This document shows positions 11,941 through 22,671 of a stretch of 64,000 bases of DNA, in pieces. Source of the stretch: Bryoerythrophyllum caledonicum (Eukaryota; Streptophyta; Bryopsida; Pottiales; Pottiaceae); NCBI GenBank assembly GCA_963971425.1, contig OZ020517.1, forward strand, positions 27,360,668 through 27,424,667, read 5' to 3'. The position numbers were made by a program, and so were the translations under genes. The notes below the pieces were generated by a model. It did not search any database, was not told the DNA's origin, and saw nothing but the letters and a program-made list of their open reading frames with translations. Within the stretch, counting starts at the first letter, position 1. Each line of letters begins with the position of its first letter.

Positions 11941-13100
11941 ACGGAACCTACCCGGGTCTGCAAAAATTGGGATAGCTCCGCGTGAGACTGTACGGAACAG
12001 AGAAGTTGTTGTATAGTAATCGCAACGAGACCAAATGATATATTACAATATATTGAACCAAGATGGAAGGTAGTGATCGAACAGGAATCACATTCATGGC
12101 ATGATATATACAAGATCAATATTCTCTACTCTTTCACCTGATGATGTCAAACTTGGAATGCATAAAATGAGGTTGAGTCATGTTTAGCAGTACATAACAG
12201 AATCTGTATCCCACATACCCTATACAATAGTATCATAGCAAAATCCATTCGCAAAACGGCTGAATATTACATAAGAATTATTGATGCTGCACAGCATAGC
12301 TCATTAATCAAAGAATGTTGCAATTACCTGTAACAAGGGCGGTAACCTAAACCTCCAGCAAGCATCAGCCACTTGGGCAACATAACCTACTCGCCATCGA
12401 TATTTCTTTGGTCAGCTTCCAACTAATACAAACAAATAGTGTCCTACGAAGAGAGAAATCTGAAAGTGAATCAAGTGCACGATTTGCAAAACAAAGAGGA
12501 CTGTGATATCAAACGAGGACACCCACATTCCCACCTACCGCGCAAAATACCAAAGATGATAAACTCGAGGCATTCTATGCTAGACGACAACAGTAAACCT
12601 GCTCAGGCGCATGGAATTGAAGCTCACGGAGTAGGACGAAGGCTACTTCGTCTAGAGGAGGACAGAACTCAATACCTCACTCACTAACTATCTAGTTCTT
12701 GAAGAAACAGGAAACCTCGCATCCAATTCTGACCTGAAACAAACAAGAGCCTCAAGACTGCAAGAGTAATCGCCCTCGTCTTTCAAAGTTGAGAGGGAAA
12801 TTTGATGGTGATTCAATCTACTTCATTTTGGCGGGATGGGATTCACCATCATTGTCTAAGTAGTGGATACCGGTTCTGTGCCTCTTGATAACTAATTATT
12901 CTAATTTGTACCTTCAAGTAAAAATGCCATCAAAGGGGGAAAAAAAGAATGACTAGTTCCTATGTTACCGTGGAGATGACAACGTCGGATGATCATGGCA
13001 ATCCTGCGGTTAAAAAATTCAGATGAACATTGTACGGTCCAGAATGGATACGAGTCATGATCACCTAATATGCATAGGGACAAGGGTCTAAGGTCTAGTG
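11941..13100. other. Spacer without recognised gene
   Basis: Short open frames at 12439 and 12901 have no recognisable domain and no splice context that I trust. No RNA gene was seen. It may contain the distal promoter of the minus-strand pseudogene. Confidence 0.4.
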
Positions 13101-13465
13101 TTTACCAAGTTAACGGTACATCAGCTTCAGGGCTTACGGTGCACGGTACGTCCCGGTTAATAGGGTACATCATGTATACGGTTTAGGGTTTTGTAATGTG
13201 GGTTCAAGGTTCAACGTTTCATGCTTAGGGTTCAAAGTTCAGGATTCAAGGCTCAAAGTTCAAGGTTCAGGGCTCAAAGTTCAGGGTTCAGGGTTTAGAG
13301 TTTCTTGCATAGGGTTTAGGGCTTAAGGTGCAGGGTTCACAATTTAGGTTAAAGAGTCTACGATCTAGGTTATAGGGTCTACGATCTAGGGTATAGGGTC
13401 TACGATGTAGGTTATAGGATCTACGATCTAGGTTCTAGGGTCTTCGATCTAGCATTTGGGGTTTA
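13100..13465. repeat. Degenerate telomere-like tract with a 22-bp tandem repeat
   Basis: From 13185 to 13330 the sequence is full of 'gggttcaagg', 'agggttcagggttcaggg' and 'gggtttaggg', which look like diverged TTTAGGG telomere repeats. From about 13345 to 13450 there are four to five copies of a unit near 'agggtctacgatctaggtta'. A second array of the same unit lies at 14478-14660. Confidence 0.65.
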
Positions 13466-13670
13466 GGGTGTAGGGTCTATTCATTCGCTTGTATACTCAT
13501 AGCCTCTACGACATCTTTTTTGTGTCCAAATTTTTTCATAAATTCCATGGACTTGTGAGGTAGGCCAAAATGTGGTGGAACTTGTTTAAAATACTTGTTC
13601 AAAATTGCATTGGCAATAAAAATTAATTACGTCTTTGTGCTCCGAGATTTAAAGCTCCCAAAGCAATGTG
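13466..13670 (+). repeat. Direct duplication, copy 1 (partner 14665-14870)
   Basis: About 200 bp from 'gggtctattcatt' to 'gagatttaaagct' recur almost unchanged at 14665-14870. In both places they follow a 22-bp repeat array. The duplication unit therefore includes the array plus this flank. No coding sequence is present. Confidence 0.7.
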
Positions 13671-14440
13671 CAATGTATTTAATATGGATGATGTGCATGG
13701 TAATAACTTAAATGCTCAATGAGACAAATATATCTTCATGTGGACTATTAAAGAGTTTGTTGACGTCGTTCAATAAATTATAGTTATTTGAATAACATTG
13801 TTACACAGAAGTTACTCGAACAATGTTGCATTTTCAAACAATTTGTACAAGAATAACAAATGATAAAATTTGCGACACATAACATTAATCAAATTTAAGT
13901 GATTTTATTTGCCTACATAATGTCAAAAATTCTTGATGTCCTAAACATTGAAAAATAATTCGTGTCTTTAATTTCTAATAGCCTTCATTGTTTCATCTTA
14001 AATCTACTAAGCATTGTTGATACAATGTTACTAATTTGTGAAATCAAAATTTTATTGAATGAGAATGTTACACACAATAATAGAGTCGAATAATAATTTG
14101 CACTACAGAAGATCTAAATCCAATACCAACGTGTCAAGCATGATGTTAGTTTCTTATTCGCCAATTTGTAGATGTAGAGGAGGTGTGTAGCGTATTCAAA
14201 ACAACTATGCAAGGAGGGGGGGTTAAAACATAATTGCCAACGCACGTTTTATTTTTTTGTAAACTTAATATGTTTTAGATTGATCATCCAAATGGTCAAT
14301 GGGAAGGTTCATACCACATATTGTTGTGAAAAATTTCCTTTCGTATTGTCCACAATAATTCGTGTCTTTAATTTCTAATAGTCTTCATTGTTTCATGATA
14401 CGGTTCAGAATAAATACAAGTCATAATCACCTAATATGCA
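13671..14440. repeat. AT-rich spacer containing a partial R1 copy
   Basis: The segment 14095-14345 matches R1 in plus orientation ('gtagcgtattcaaaacaact', 'cacgttttatttttttg', 'ggttcataccacatattg'). The remainder (13671-14095) is AT-rich with no recognised features apart from a repeated 'aattcgtgtctttaatttct' block at 13957 and 14352. Confidence 0.5.
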
Positions 14441-14870
14441 TAGGTTCAGGGTTCAGGGCTTAGGGCTCAGGGTGCAAGGTCTACGATCTAGGTTCTAGGG
14501 TCTACGATCTAGGTTATAGGATGTACGGTCTAGGTTGTAGGATCTACGATCTAGGTTATAGGGTCTACAATCTAGGTTATAGGATCTACGATATAGGTTG
14601 TAGGGTCTACGATCTAGGTTATAGGGTCTACGATCTAGGTTGTAGGGTCTACGATCTAGCATTTGGGGATGAAGGTGTAGGGTCTATTCATTTGCTTGTA
14701 TACTCATAGCCTCTACGGCATCTTTTTTGTGTCCAAATTTTTTCATAAATTCCATGGACTTGTGAGGTTGGCCAAAATGTGGTGGAACTTGTTTAAAATA
14801 CTTGTTCAAAATTGCATTGGCAATAAAAATTAATTACGTCTTTGTGCTCCGAGATTTAAAGCTACCAAAA
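14441..14870. repeat. Second 22-bp array and second copy of the direct duplication
   Basis: Eight to nine copies of 'agggtctacgatctaggtta' variants run from about 14478 to 14660. The same 200-bp flank as at 13466-13670 follows. The YDLGYRVYDLGCRVYDLG-type open frame is a by-product of the 22-bp unit and is not a gene. Confidence 0.7.
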
Positions 14871-15132
14871 CATTGTGCATTACAATGTTGCATTTTCAAG
14901 CGATTTTATTTGATAATCCATATTATGGTCAATAGGAAGGTTCATACCACATATTGTTGTGGAAAAAAGAAATAAATACAAATGAGAAGATCTCTAAGTT
15001 TCATAAGCAAAGGAAGAAGTCTTTTTGGTACCTTGCCCGACAATGTGTTACAATGTGTGAAAATGATTGACTTGGGCTAGTATGCTATTTTTCACTGAAG
15101 ACAAGAATTTATTTTGACAATACGAAAGGCAT
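14871..15132 (+). repeat. Partial R1 copy leading into the minisatellite
   Basis: From about 14925 the sequence follows R1 ('ggttcataccacatattg', 'ggtaccttgcccgacaatgt', 'ttttcactgaagacaa', 'acaatacgaaaggca'). It passes without a break into the 24-bp tandem array at the point where intact R1 copies read 'acttgttagtattgaaaatc'. Confidence 0.6.
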
Positions 15133-15925
15133 TTGTTTTTACTTGATAGTAATGAATCTTTGTTTATACTTGATAGTATTGAATCTTTTGTTTTACTGAA
15201 TAGTATTGAATCTTTGTATTTACTTGATAGTATTGAATCTTTTTTTTTACTTGATAGTATTGAATTTTTTTTCTTACTTGATAGTATTGAATCTTTTTTT
15301 TCACTTGATAGTATTGAATCTATTTTCTCACTTGGTAGTATTGAATTATTTTTTTACAATACGAAAGGCATTTTATTTACTTGATAGTATTGAATTGTAA
15401 TTTTTTTTTTACTACACAATTTTTTTTTAACTTCATAGTATTGAATTTTTTTTATACTTGATAGTATTGAATCTTTTTTCTTACTTGGTAGTATTGAATT
15501 TTCTTACTTGGTAGTATTGATTATTTTTTTTACTATATGAAAGGCATTTTTTTTTACTTGATAGTATTGAATCTTTGTTTATACTTGATAGTATTGAATC
15601 TTTTGTTTTACTTGATAGTATTGAATCTTTGTATTTACTTGATAGTATTGAATCTTTGTATTTACTTGATAGTATTGAATCTTTGTATTTACTTGATAGT
15701 ATTGAATCTTTTTTCTTACTTGATAGTATTGAATTTTTTTTACAATACAAAAGGCATTTTTTTTAACTTCATTGTATTGAATTTTTTTTATACTTGATGG
15801 TATTGAATCTTTTTTCTTACTTGGTAGTATTGAATTTATTTTTTACTATACGAAAGGCATTTTTTTTACTTGATAGTATTTAAAGTTTCATTTTCACAAT
15901 ACGAAAGGCATTTTTTTTTTACATA
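15133..15925 (+). repeat. Minisatellite, unit about 24 bp (ttacttgatagtattgaatc)
   Basis: Roughly 30 copies of TTTACTTGATAGTATTGAATC with variable T-runs fill about 790 bp. The array is subdivided by a recurring 'acaatacgaaaggcattttt' block near 15355, 15533, 15747, 15845 and 15898. Because some units keep a multiple of three, both strands show long repetitive open frames, which should not be read as proteins. The unit matches the 3' part of repeat R1. Confidence 0.85.
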
Positions 15926-16794
15926 ATAGTATTGAAAATTGTAATCTTGGATGTAATCAAACTTCAATCAAAAAGAAGAATTATATTCTTAATAGAAAAA
16001 ATTAGTTATTGAAAAGGAAAACTATAGTCTCAGTTGCAATCATGATGAGGAAAGCATTATGATTACTGCTAAGTGTCACTAAGCGGTCGAGCTACTCAGC
16101 GGTACGAGGGCGACATCTAAGTACGAGTTATCATGAGTAGTAATAATTTTTTGCCGCATGTGTCACCGCGTCCTTCCAGTTTCCCACTTTCTCTCCCTCA
16201 CTCTCACTTTGTCTCTCTCGTCTCTCTCTTCTCTCTCTCTCGTCTCTCTCTCCCGTTTTTGCTATAGGTTTCCATGTTCTCCAAGCTCACAGCTTCGGAT
16301 TAGGCTCAATTTACTCTGGGCGATTCCGTATTCGATTTCTGAGTGTAGATTTGTGGCGGTTTGCAAGTGTGAGTGTAATTCTGTGGCGCTTTTACAAGTC
16401 TGAGTTTCTTCATGAGGGCAGGGTCTGTAGAAGCAAAATTAGATGGTTTTTGGTTTAGCCTCCAGCTGCGTGCAATTTCTGTGGGTGCGACATCAGCAAC
16501 CGCGTCGTTACGAAAGGGTGCAGCGATTGAATTCCTTTGAGAGGTAAGGCTGTTAACTAGTTTCTTATTTTCTCCTAGGTTTGCACCATCCAGTTTTGCT
16601 TCAACAGCTCACAAGCATAGGTAATGCGTATAGATTTGCAACACTTAGAAATGCACACAGCGGTCGGAACCATGACAATTGTTTTTTGTTTATCTCAATT
16701 TGAATTAGTTGTTGCATTAGTATGTCAAATTGGCTTCTTGTAACAGTGGTTCTGATCTTATTTTTCTTGCACGCAGTGCTTCGTAGATTGAAGA
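15926..16794 (+). promoter_or_regulatory. Presumed promoter and 5' leader of the gene at 16795
   Basis: A CT-rich tract (about 16187-16255, tctctctc with few interruptions) followed by moderately GC-rich sequence is typical of a plant 5' untranslated leader. Possible leader splice sites include a 5' site at 16541 (gaggtaaggc) and a 3' site near 16775 (cacgcagtgc). Together they would place the ATG at 16795 shortly after an upstream intron. No TATA element could be fixed with confidence. Confidence 0.4.
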
Positions 16795-17058
16795 ATGGCG
16801 GGCGTGGTCCTAGGACTGATTGAGCGGCCGAAATGGCTGAATTCGTAAGTATCCATAACCTCTCCATGAAGATGAAATAGGATCTAGCATGCATAGTTTT
16901 TTAGAAATATCTACAAAAGTATCAGTATGCAATGTGGAGTGCTGCAATTTCATTTCATTCGATTGCATTCCAGCACGCCGGTATAAACGTACATGTTAGG
17001 GTAGAATTAGAAATACGGTACACTGTACGGACGACCCCTGCATAGGGTCATCCACTAT

Positions 17059-17540
17059 AATCGACGGATCCTTCGATCTAAAAAGATCGATGGATCCTTC
17101 GATTACATGGATTGCTGGACCACATGATCCTCTGAGATCGACGAATCCACCGATCATTTGGAACTGATGGACTCATCGATCTTCTAAAATCAATGGATCC
17201 TCCGATCTTCGAGGATGATGGTCTCTCCGATCATCTGGGATCGATGGATCCTTCAATCCCCTTGGATCGATGGATCCTCCGATACCCCGGGTCGTCATAT
17301 ACTATGTCATGAGATTGATTGATCCATCGATCTCTCGCATATGAGTCCTCTTGCCCCATTCATCATTATCCATGATAGGCATTTTTGGATCCGTGGATCC
17401 CTCGATCGTTGCAGATCGACGGGTCAATTTATCTATCCAGTTTTCAATGGTGGATGGTGAGTAATAAAGTAGATTTTTTGGACTGATCAAGAGATCCATT
17501 GATCCCGCTAGGCAGTCTCGTTGAACGATCTCATGGTGTC
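17059..17540. repeat. Dense P1 palindrome array in intron 1
   Basis: About ten variants of GATCGATGGATCCTTCGATC lie in 480 bp, spaced mostly 25-50 bp apart. Clear copies start near 17060, 17085, 17130, 17165, 17190, 17238, 17266, 17388 and 17486. They differ at one to four positions but usually keep the GGATCC or GATCC core and flanking CGAT halves. The array lies inside the intron between 16845 and 17604. Confidence 0.75.
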
Positions 17541-17787
17541 CTGGTATTTTCACTGATGATTATACGGATCTTAATCATATCTATGTGGTTCTCCGAATGC
17601 GCAGGGCTAACTTGATCCCGTCGGATTCCGTAAACCCGGACTGGTGCCCTGTGAAGCTATACATGGCGGTTAGTTGTGGACTCAAGAAGATGAAGTATGA
17701 TGGGCTTGAAGACCCAACGGTGTTTTTCATGGCGGATAATGTCTACGAATGGGGATTGGCATGGAAGCGAGATACCGCGAAGGAGAG

Positions 17788-18191
17788 AACACCATATTCG
17801 TTATAATGGGAAAATTCCATGATTTTGGGAAAATACAGTTTAGGTCGAGTCGACCTAAACTGTACCCACAGATTGAGTACATCACTGAAACTGGACAAAA
17901 CAACCAGTCGTCGAAATTTTCAAATGGCCATAACTTACTCAAATTTTGTCCAAATTGGGCATATGAGGTGTTTTTTGACATCTAATTTTTCTATCGATGT
18001 CAAAAAACACCTCATATGCCCAATTTGAACGAAATCTGAGTAAGTTATGGCCATTTGAATATTTCAGCGATTGGTTGTTTTGTCCAGTTTCGGTGAAGTA
18101 CCTAATCTGTGGGTACAATTTAGGTGGACTCGACCTAAACTGTCATTAAATTGGGAGGTTGAAAATCTCCCAAAATAACGAATATGGTGTT
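17788..18191. mobile_element. Foldback MITE inserted in an exon
   Basis: A 404-bp element has perfect 17-bp ends (AACACCATATTCGTTAT and its complement), and the two halves are complementary over most of their length. Matching blocks include 'cagtttaggtcgagt', 'atggccataacttactca' and 'gcatatgaggtgttttttga', so it can form a very long hairpin. It has no coding capacity; opposed open frames are mirror images. It splits the coding exon of the large gene. The left flank reads ...RDTAKE and the right flank resumes RVRIAPIIL. Flanks are GA-rich, so the target duplication cannot be fixed. Confidence 0.85.
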
Positions 18192-21100
18192 AGAGAGAGT
18201 TCGCATTGCGCCTATTATCCTTATAAACAACCAAGAATCGCCAGCCGGAGATCCCATATCGCTCACGACAAAGAACCTTGAGGTGCTGAACCTGGTGAAA
18301 TCCGACTTCGTCAACCTGTACCTCCTTGTCATTAGCGAGTTCGTGACGAGTTCCAGATGTTCGAGGGTGTATGGCCTTGTGATGAATACCACTACATTGA
18401 GCCCTAAGTGTTGCACAACGGTGAAGGATTTCGGATTCCTAATCGGACATAGGGGACCCGATGATCGATCAATTCATACTGGGTGGGCCGAGCTGCGGGC
18501 CCAGTGCGGGGCGGCCAACGAGAGCGGAAAGAAGACTACTCCTCCCACACCCCCAAAGAGTCGGAAGAGGCCATCATTGACTAGTACTGCAGTGCAAGGG
18601 GAACCCTCTAAGAAGAAGCCGCAGCGGAAGAAGTCAGATCCGAAGGAAGACGGGATGACATTAGCAAAAGCTGTGCAATTGTCACACACAACGGTGGCTA
18701 AGTACTCTCCGAAGGACCTTCAACAAGTTAAGGAGCTGTACGAGAGGGAATTTGGGGTCCTCCATATATTTGGCCGGCGTCCATATAAGGTTGATGATGG
18801 CGGTTCCGACATGGTAGTGGATATATCTCACCTTCACAGAGCACCGGACGGTGTGGTGGTGTATCGTCCACTCGATCCACATCGAGTTACTCAACTCGTT
18901 GACCAGAAGAGGACGATGCCTTTCTTCCAGGCATCATTGCAGCATGTTTATGTAATGCCGCTGCGGGGACCTCCGCGGCCCAACGACTCTGATTTGGCAG
19001 TGGCGGATTATTTCTTGGAGAAACCCAAGAAGGAGGACATCAATGAGGAGACGCATTTCTACATAATTGGTGGCCAACATTGTGTAGCGGCATACAATTT
19101 TCTCATTGAAGAGGGAACTCTCAATCCTGGAGACGCAAGGGATGCTAGTAGCTTTTGCGTCACAATTGTGTGGACAACACCCGACAAATTTTCGACCGTC
19201 ATTTACTACTCGAGGGTTCTGAACGAGGACCTCGCTAGGAATCGAAGCGAAGGTAATTATCTCAGACAGCTTGAAACTGCAAGGAAGAGCTGGATTGATG
19301 CTGGAAGGCCCAAGCCCTCTATTCGTGGCGCACCAAACACCGTTCAGTTCAGGGTAAGTCGTCTCATTTCTCTTTATGGTTGTGATGTTGGACCAGTCTT
19401 GATCGAAGGATCTTTCGATTCCAGTTCTCTGTTTTGGATTCTGACGCTTTGTTTCTGTGCAGACGTGGGTGGAGAAACTTGGCGCGATATTCGCTGGAGC
19501 AGATAAGAAGCTCAAAGTGGAACGACACAGTGGTCAGCCTAAACTTCCTCTTTTGTATGTGTCGACCAACTGTTTGGGATGTGGAAGAGTATCCAGGATA
19601 GCTGGATTGAAGGACTGCTTCCCAACTCGTTCGGGAAGTATTCAAGTTTTCCAAGCGCTGACGAGGACGATGACGACGAGGAGGACAATGCGGAAAGTTC
19701 GGCAAAGAAGAAGAGGCTGGCTGCAAAGCGATTTGCCTCTCGAGCTCTGAAGCAAAACGATTTGCAACCACTGTACTCGATGTGGGATAGCGAGATTGAG
19801 AAAATGGCCAGGATGGTGATTGCGAAGACGATTTCGATCAAATCAACAAAATCACTCAAGAAGCCAGCCATTCTTCCCGGACTCCGCGACCAATGTCTCG
19901 TCAAGAAGAAGTTCCAGCTTCTGAAAAATGAAATGATTCACTACTTCAGAAAGAAGCCCCTGCCAGCAAAGACAGCCAAGGAGTTATATTCGGAGGAGGA
20001 GTACATTGAGCTTGCTAGTGAGCTGAAGGTATCCGACAAGATACTCCAAACGTGGCATGACAGACTCCTGAAGGACGATGGCGGATGTCAGTTCTTCAAG
20101 AAGCGGGGGGCTAACTTAAACCTCTCTAGCAAGTCGGAGGACATCGCCCCGTTGTTGAAGGCCATATTTGATCAGCAGCGGACACTTAGCGCCGCTGCTT
20201 CAGTGGACGTGGTCGTCGAGCCGTCTTTTGGGCCCACGTTTGTAAGCCAATACAAAGTAAAGCAGATGGTGAGAAAATCAGGGGATGTTGAGAAGATCCT
20301 TAGAAAGGATTCCGTCCTCAAGTGGATTAAACCGGATGCAACGGTTGTGTTTGCTTATTGCTTCGTCAATCGTGAGACACGAGGAGTTCGATGGAGTATC
20401 ACAGATCAAGTGAACCGAGCTCTGGGTTCTATGGAGTGGAAAGATTCACAGAGGTTCAGGAGGGCTCAGAATCCTGGGGTGTTTATTACTGACTGGGATG
20501 GAATGGTGGAGTTGGCAAATGTGGTATCGGGGAGGGGCAAGTTGATCTTGCAAACACCAATCTGGGATTTTACCTCTACAATGTATATCACGTCAGGATC
20601 AGAGGGATTTATAACGCCTCCAACTCCTGAGCCCACCTTAGGCTTGTTCTTCAACTTTCTCTACGATCAGACTCCTGATACCAATGTGGAAATCAACTTC
20701 CGGTCATTTTTTGGAAATGACATGCCATACCAGCATATGATATCTGCATCGGATTTGAAGGATGCTCCTACACAGTGGGCACAGAGGGCTGGGCCAATTT
20801 TAATATACATGTGGTTAACCAACTAATTGGCACACTTGGGCGGGCCGACACTGTCATTGTCAACGTCGGTGGAGGGGCTTCTGTCACCTGGGTTGGCCTG
20901 GTAATATCATCGGAGGATCCTTTGATCTCATCTCCTTCCCCTTATGTTTCATAGCAATTTTCTGATTGACATGTTCCTTGCACGCTCGCATCTCATTCGT
21001 GGTCTGGTTTTTCGCGTCGCAGACGAAAGGCGCACAGGTCATCGAGATCGTCCATTCCCTGGAGGATGAGAGAGATGCCGTCTGTAGAGCTCTTGAAATA

Positions 21101-22383
21101 TGGGACTCTCGATTGGTTCTTAACCTTGTAGTTCCCCCACCATCTTCACCGGCTTCGAAGAAGAAAAAAACTCCGACAAAGAAGGAGAGACACGTGAGAA
21201 TGACAAAGCGGCAGCAAGAGGCGAGAAGTAAGAGGACTCTTGACTTCGATGCCCCAAATGCAGGGACGGCCGGTGATGACGAATCCGACGAAGATGAAGG
21301 CTGCCGAAGACGCTTTGACTCAGGGCCGGACGAGTCGTATGTGCCATCAGAGTCCGAGGAGGAGCATGGCGGGGAGGAGCGCGAGGAAAAGAAGATTGAT
21401 GAGCATGACTTGGACAGGGACTCTGTCGAGTCGTTAGAAGAACATGGGGGCCAGGATCATGGGGGCCGAGGACATGAGGGCCAGGACGAGGTGGAAAACA
21501 CTTTGATCCCGCGAGAGGGGGGGAAGATGTAGAGGATGAAGATGAACAACCGCTTCTGACGCACCGTGGAAAGACTCGCCGGGTCAACAACGAAGGAGCA
21601 AGTGATGCTATCCCCAGTGTGCAAACCACTAACACTGTATGATACAATGACTACCTCCTAACTTTGACTGAACCAGACATAAATCAATTTTCTGGATGTT
21701 GTAGATAATTTTTGTAATGGACGGTAATCTCTTCATGTCTATTTCTTGGTATTCTATGTTTTCATTTCCGATATCCCTCCTTCTGCAGGCATTTCAAGGT
21801 GCAGATGATCGCCGCATGCGTGTATCCCCTTCGGATCCTCCGGTAATGGTTCGCATATCACTACTTCTCAAATCGGTTAATTGGATCGAAGGATTCGTCG
21901 ATCTCTTTCATTGGGGTCTTCTTTCTTGATATGTTTAGTCCGTCAATGAGTCGTGACTTGGTCCTCAGTTAGACAGTATCATCGAAGGGTCCCTCGATCT
22001 CCGTGTGTCTCACCTACGATGCATGTTTTAATCAGGTTGCCATCACGGTAAATAGGCCGAATGTTTTGCCCGATCCAGAGTTGTTTCGACTAGATCCCCA
22101 CTATCGCCCAACTTTAATGTTTAATGACGGATTGGCGTTTGTAAATCCCGACTGAGACGATGAACTTACTGATCCTTACTCATGGGCGCAGCTTCCTGGT
22201 TCTAAATACCATACCCTTGGATCCCTCCAATCTGGGTTCTCCACTACAGCTTCGGCACAGTATTCCAACATTGTCCACGTCTCTCCAAGGAGAGATATCC
22301 TACAGGTCCACCATGAAGACGAAGGGCCTAAGGAGGTTGAAGAAGAGGACAAGGAGAAGGTAGAGAGGGAGGAGGATGAGCCG

Positions 22384-22671
22384 GAGGTGGATGTCCTCGA
22401 GGATGATGTAAGGAGAAGAGCAGAAGTTGATGAGCGGAGTGAGATTGAGGAGGAGCGGTTGGAACAGGAAGAAGCGGAGTGGGCTGAGAGGCCTTGGTGC
22501 TCCCCGTTGCCAACCCGGATTGAGCCAGAGGTGGATGACCTGGAGGAGGATGTAAGAAGAAGAATCGAAGCTGATGAACAAAGGAAAATTGACAAGGAGA
22601 AGTTGGAACAGGACGAAGCGGAGTGGGCTGAGAGGCCTTGGTGCTTGCCCAAGCCAACAATAACTAATTTT
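22384..22671 (+). repeat. In-frame tandem duplication of 48 codons
   Basis: Two consecutive 144-bp units (22384-22527 and 22528-22671) encode acidic, probably helical repeats starting EVDVLEDDVRRR and EVDDLEEDVRRR. Both contain EEERLEQEEAEWAERPWC or a close variant. The units lie in the large gene between its N-terminal region and the HAD domain. Conservation of the AEWAERPWC block suggests the segment was under selection or recently duplicated. Confidence 0.8.

Noticed and set aside
15133..15797. Repetitive open frames of about 60-90 residues on both strands
   Set aside because: They arise from the 24-bp minisatellite; there is no start context or domain.
15133..15925. CRISPR-like repeat array
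   Set aside because: The units are contiguous with no unique spacers, and the DNA is clearly eukaryotic.
17727..18028. Opposed open frames of 70-84 residues
   Set aside because: They are mirror images produced by the foldback MITE at 17788-18191.
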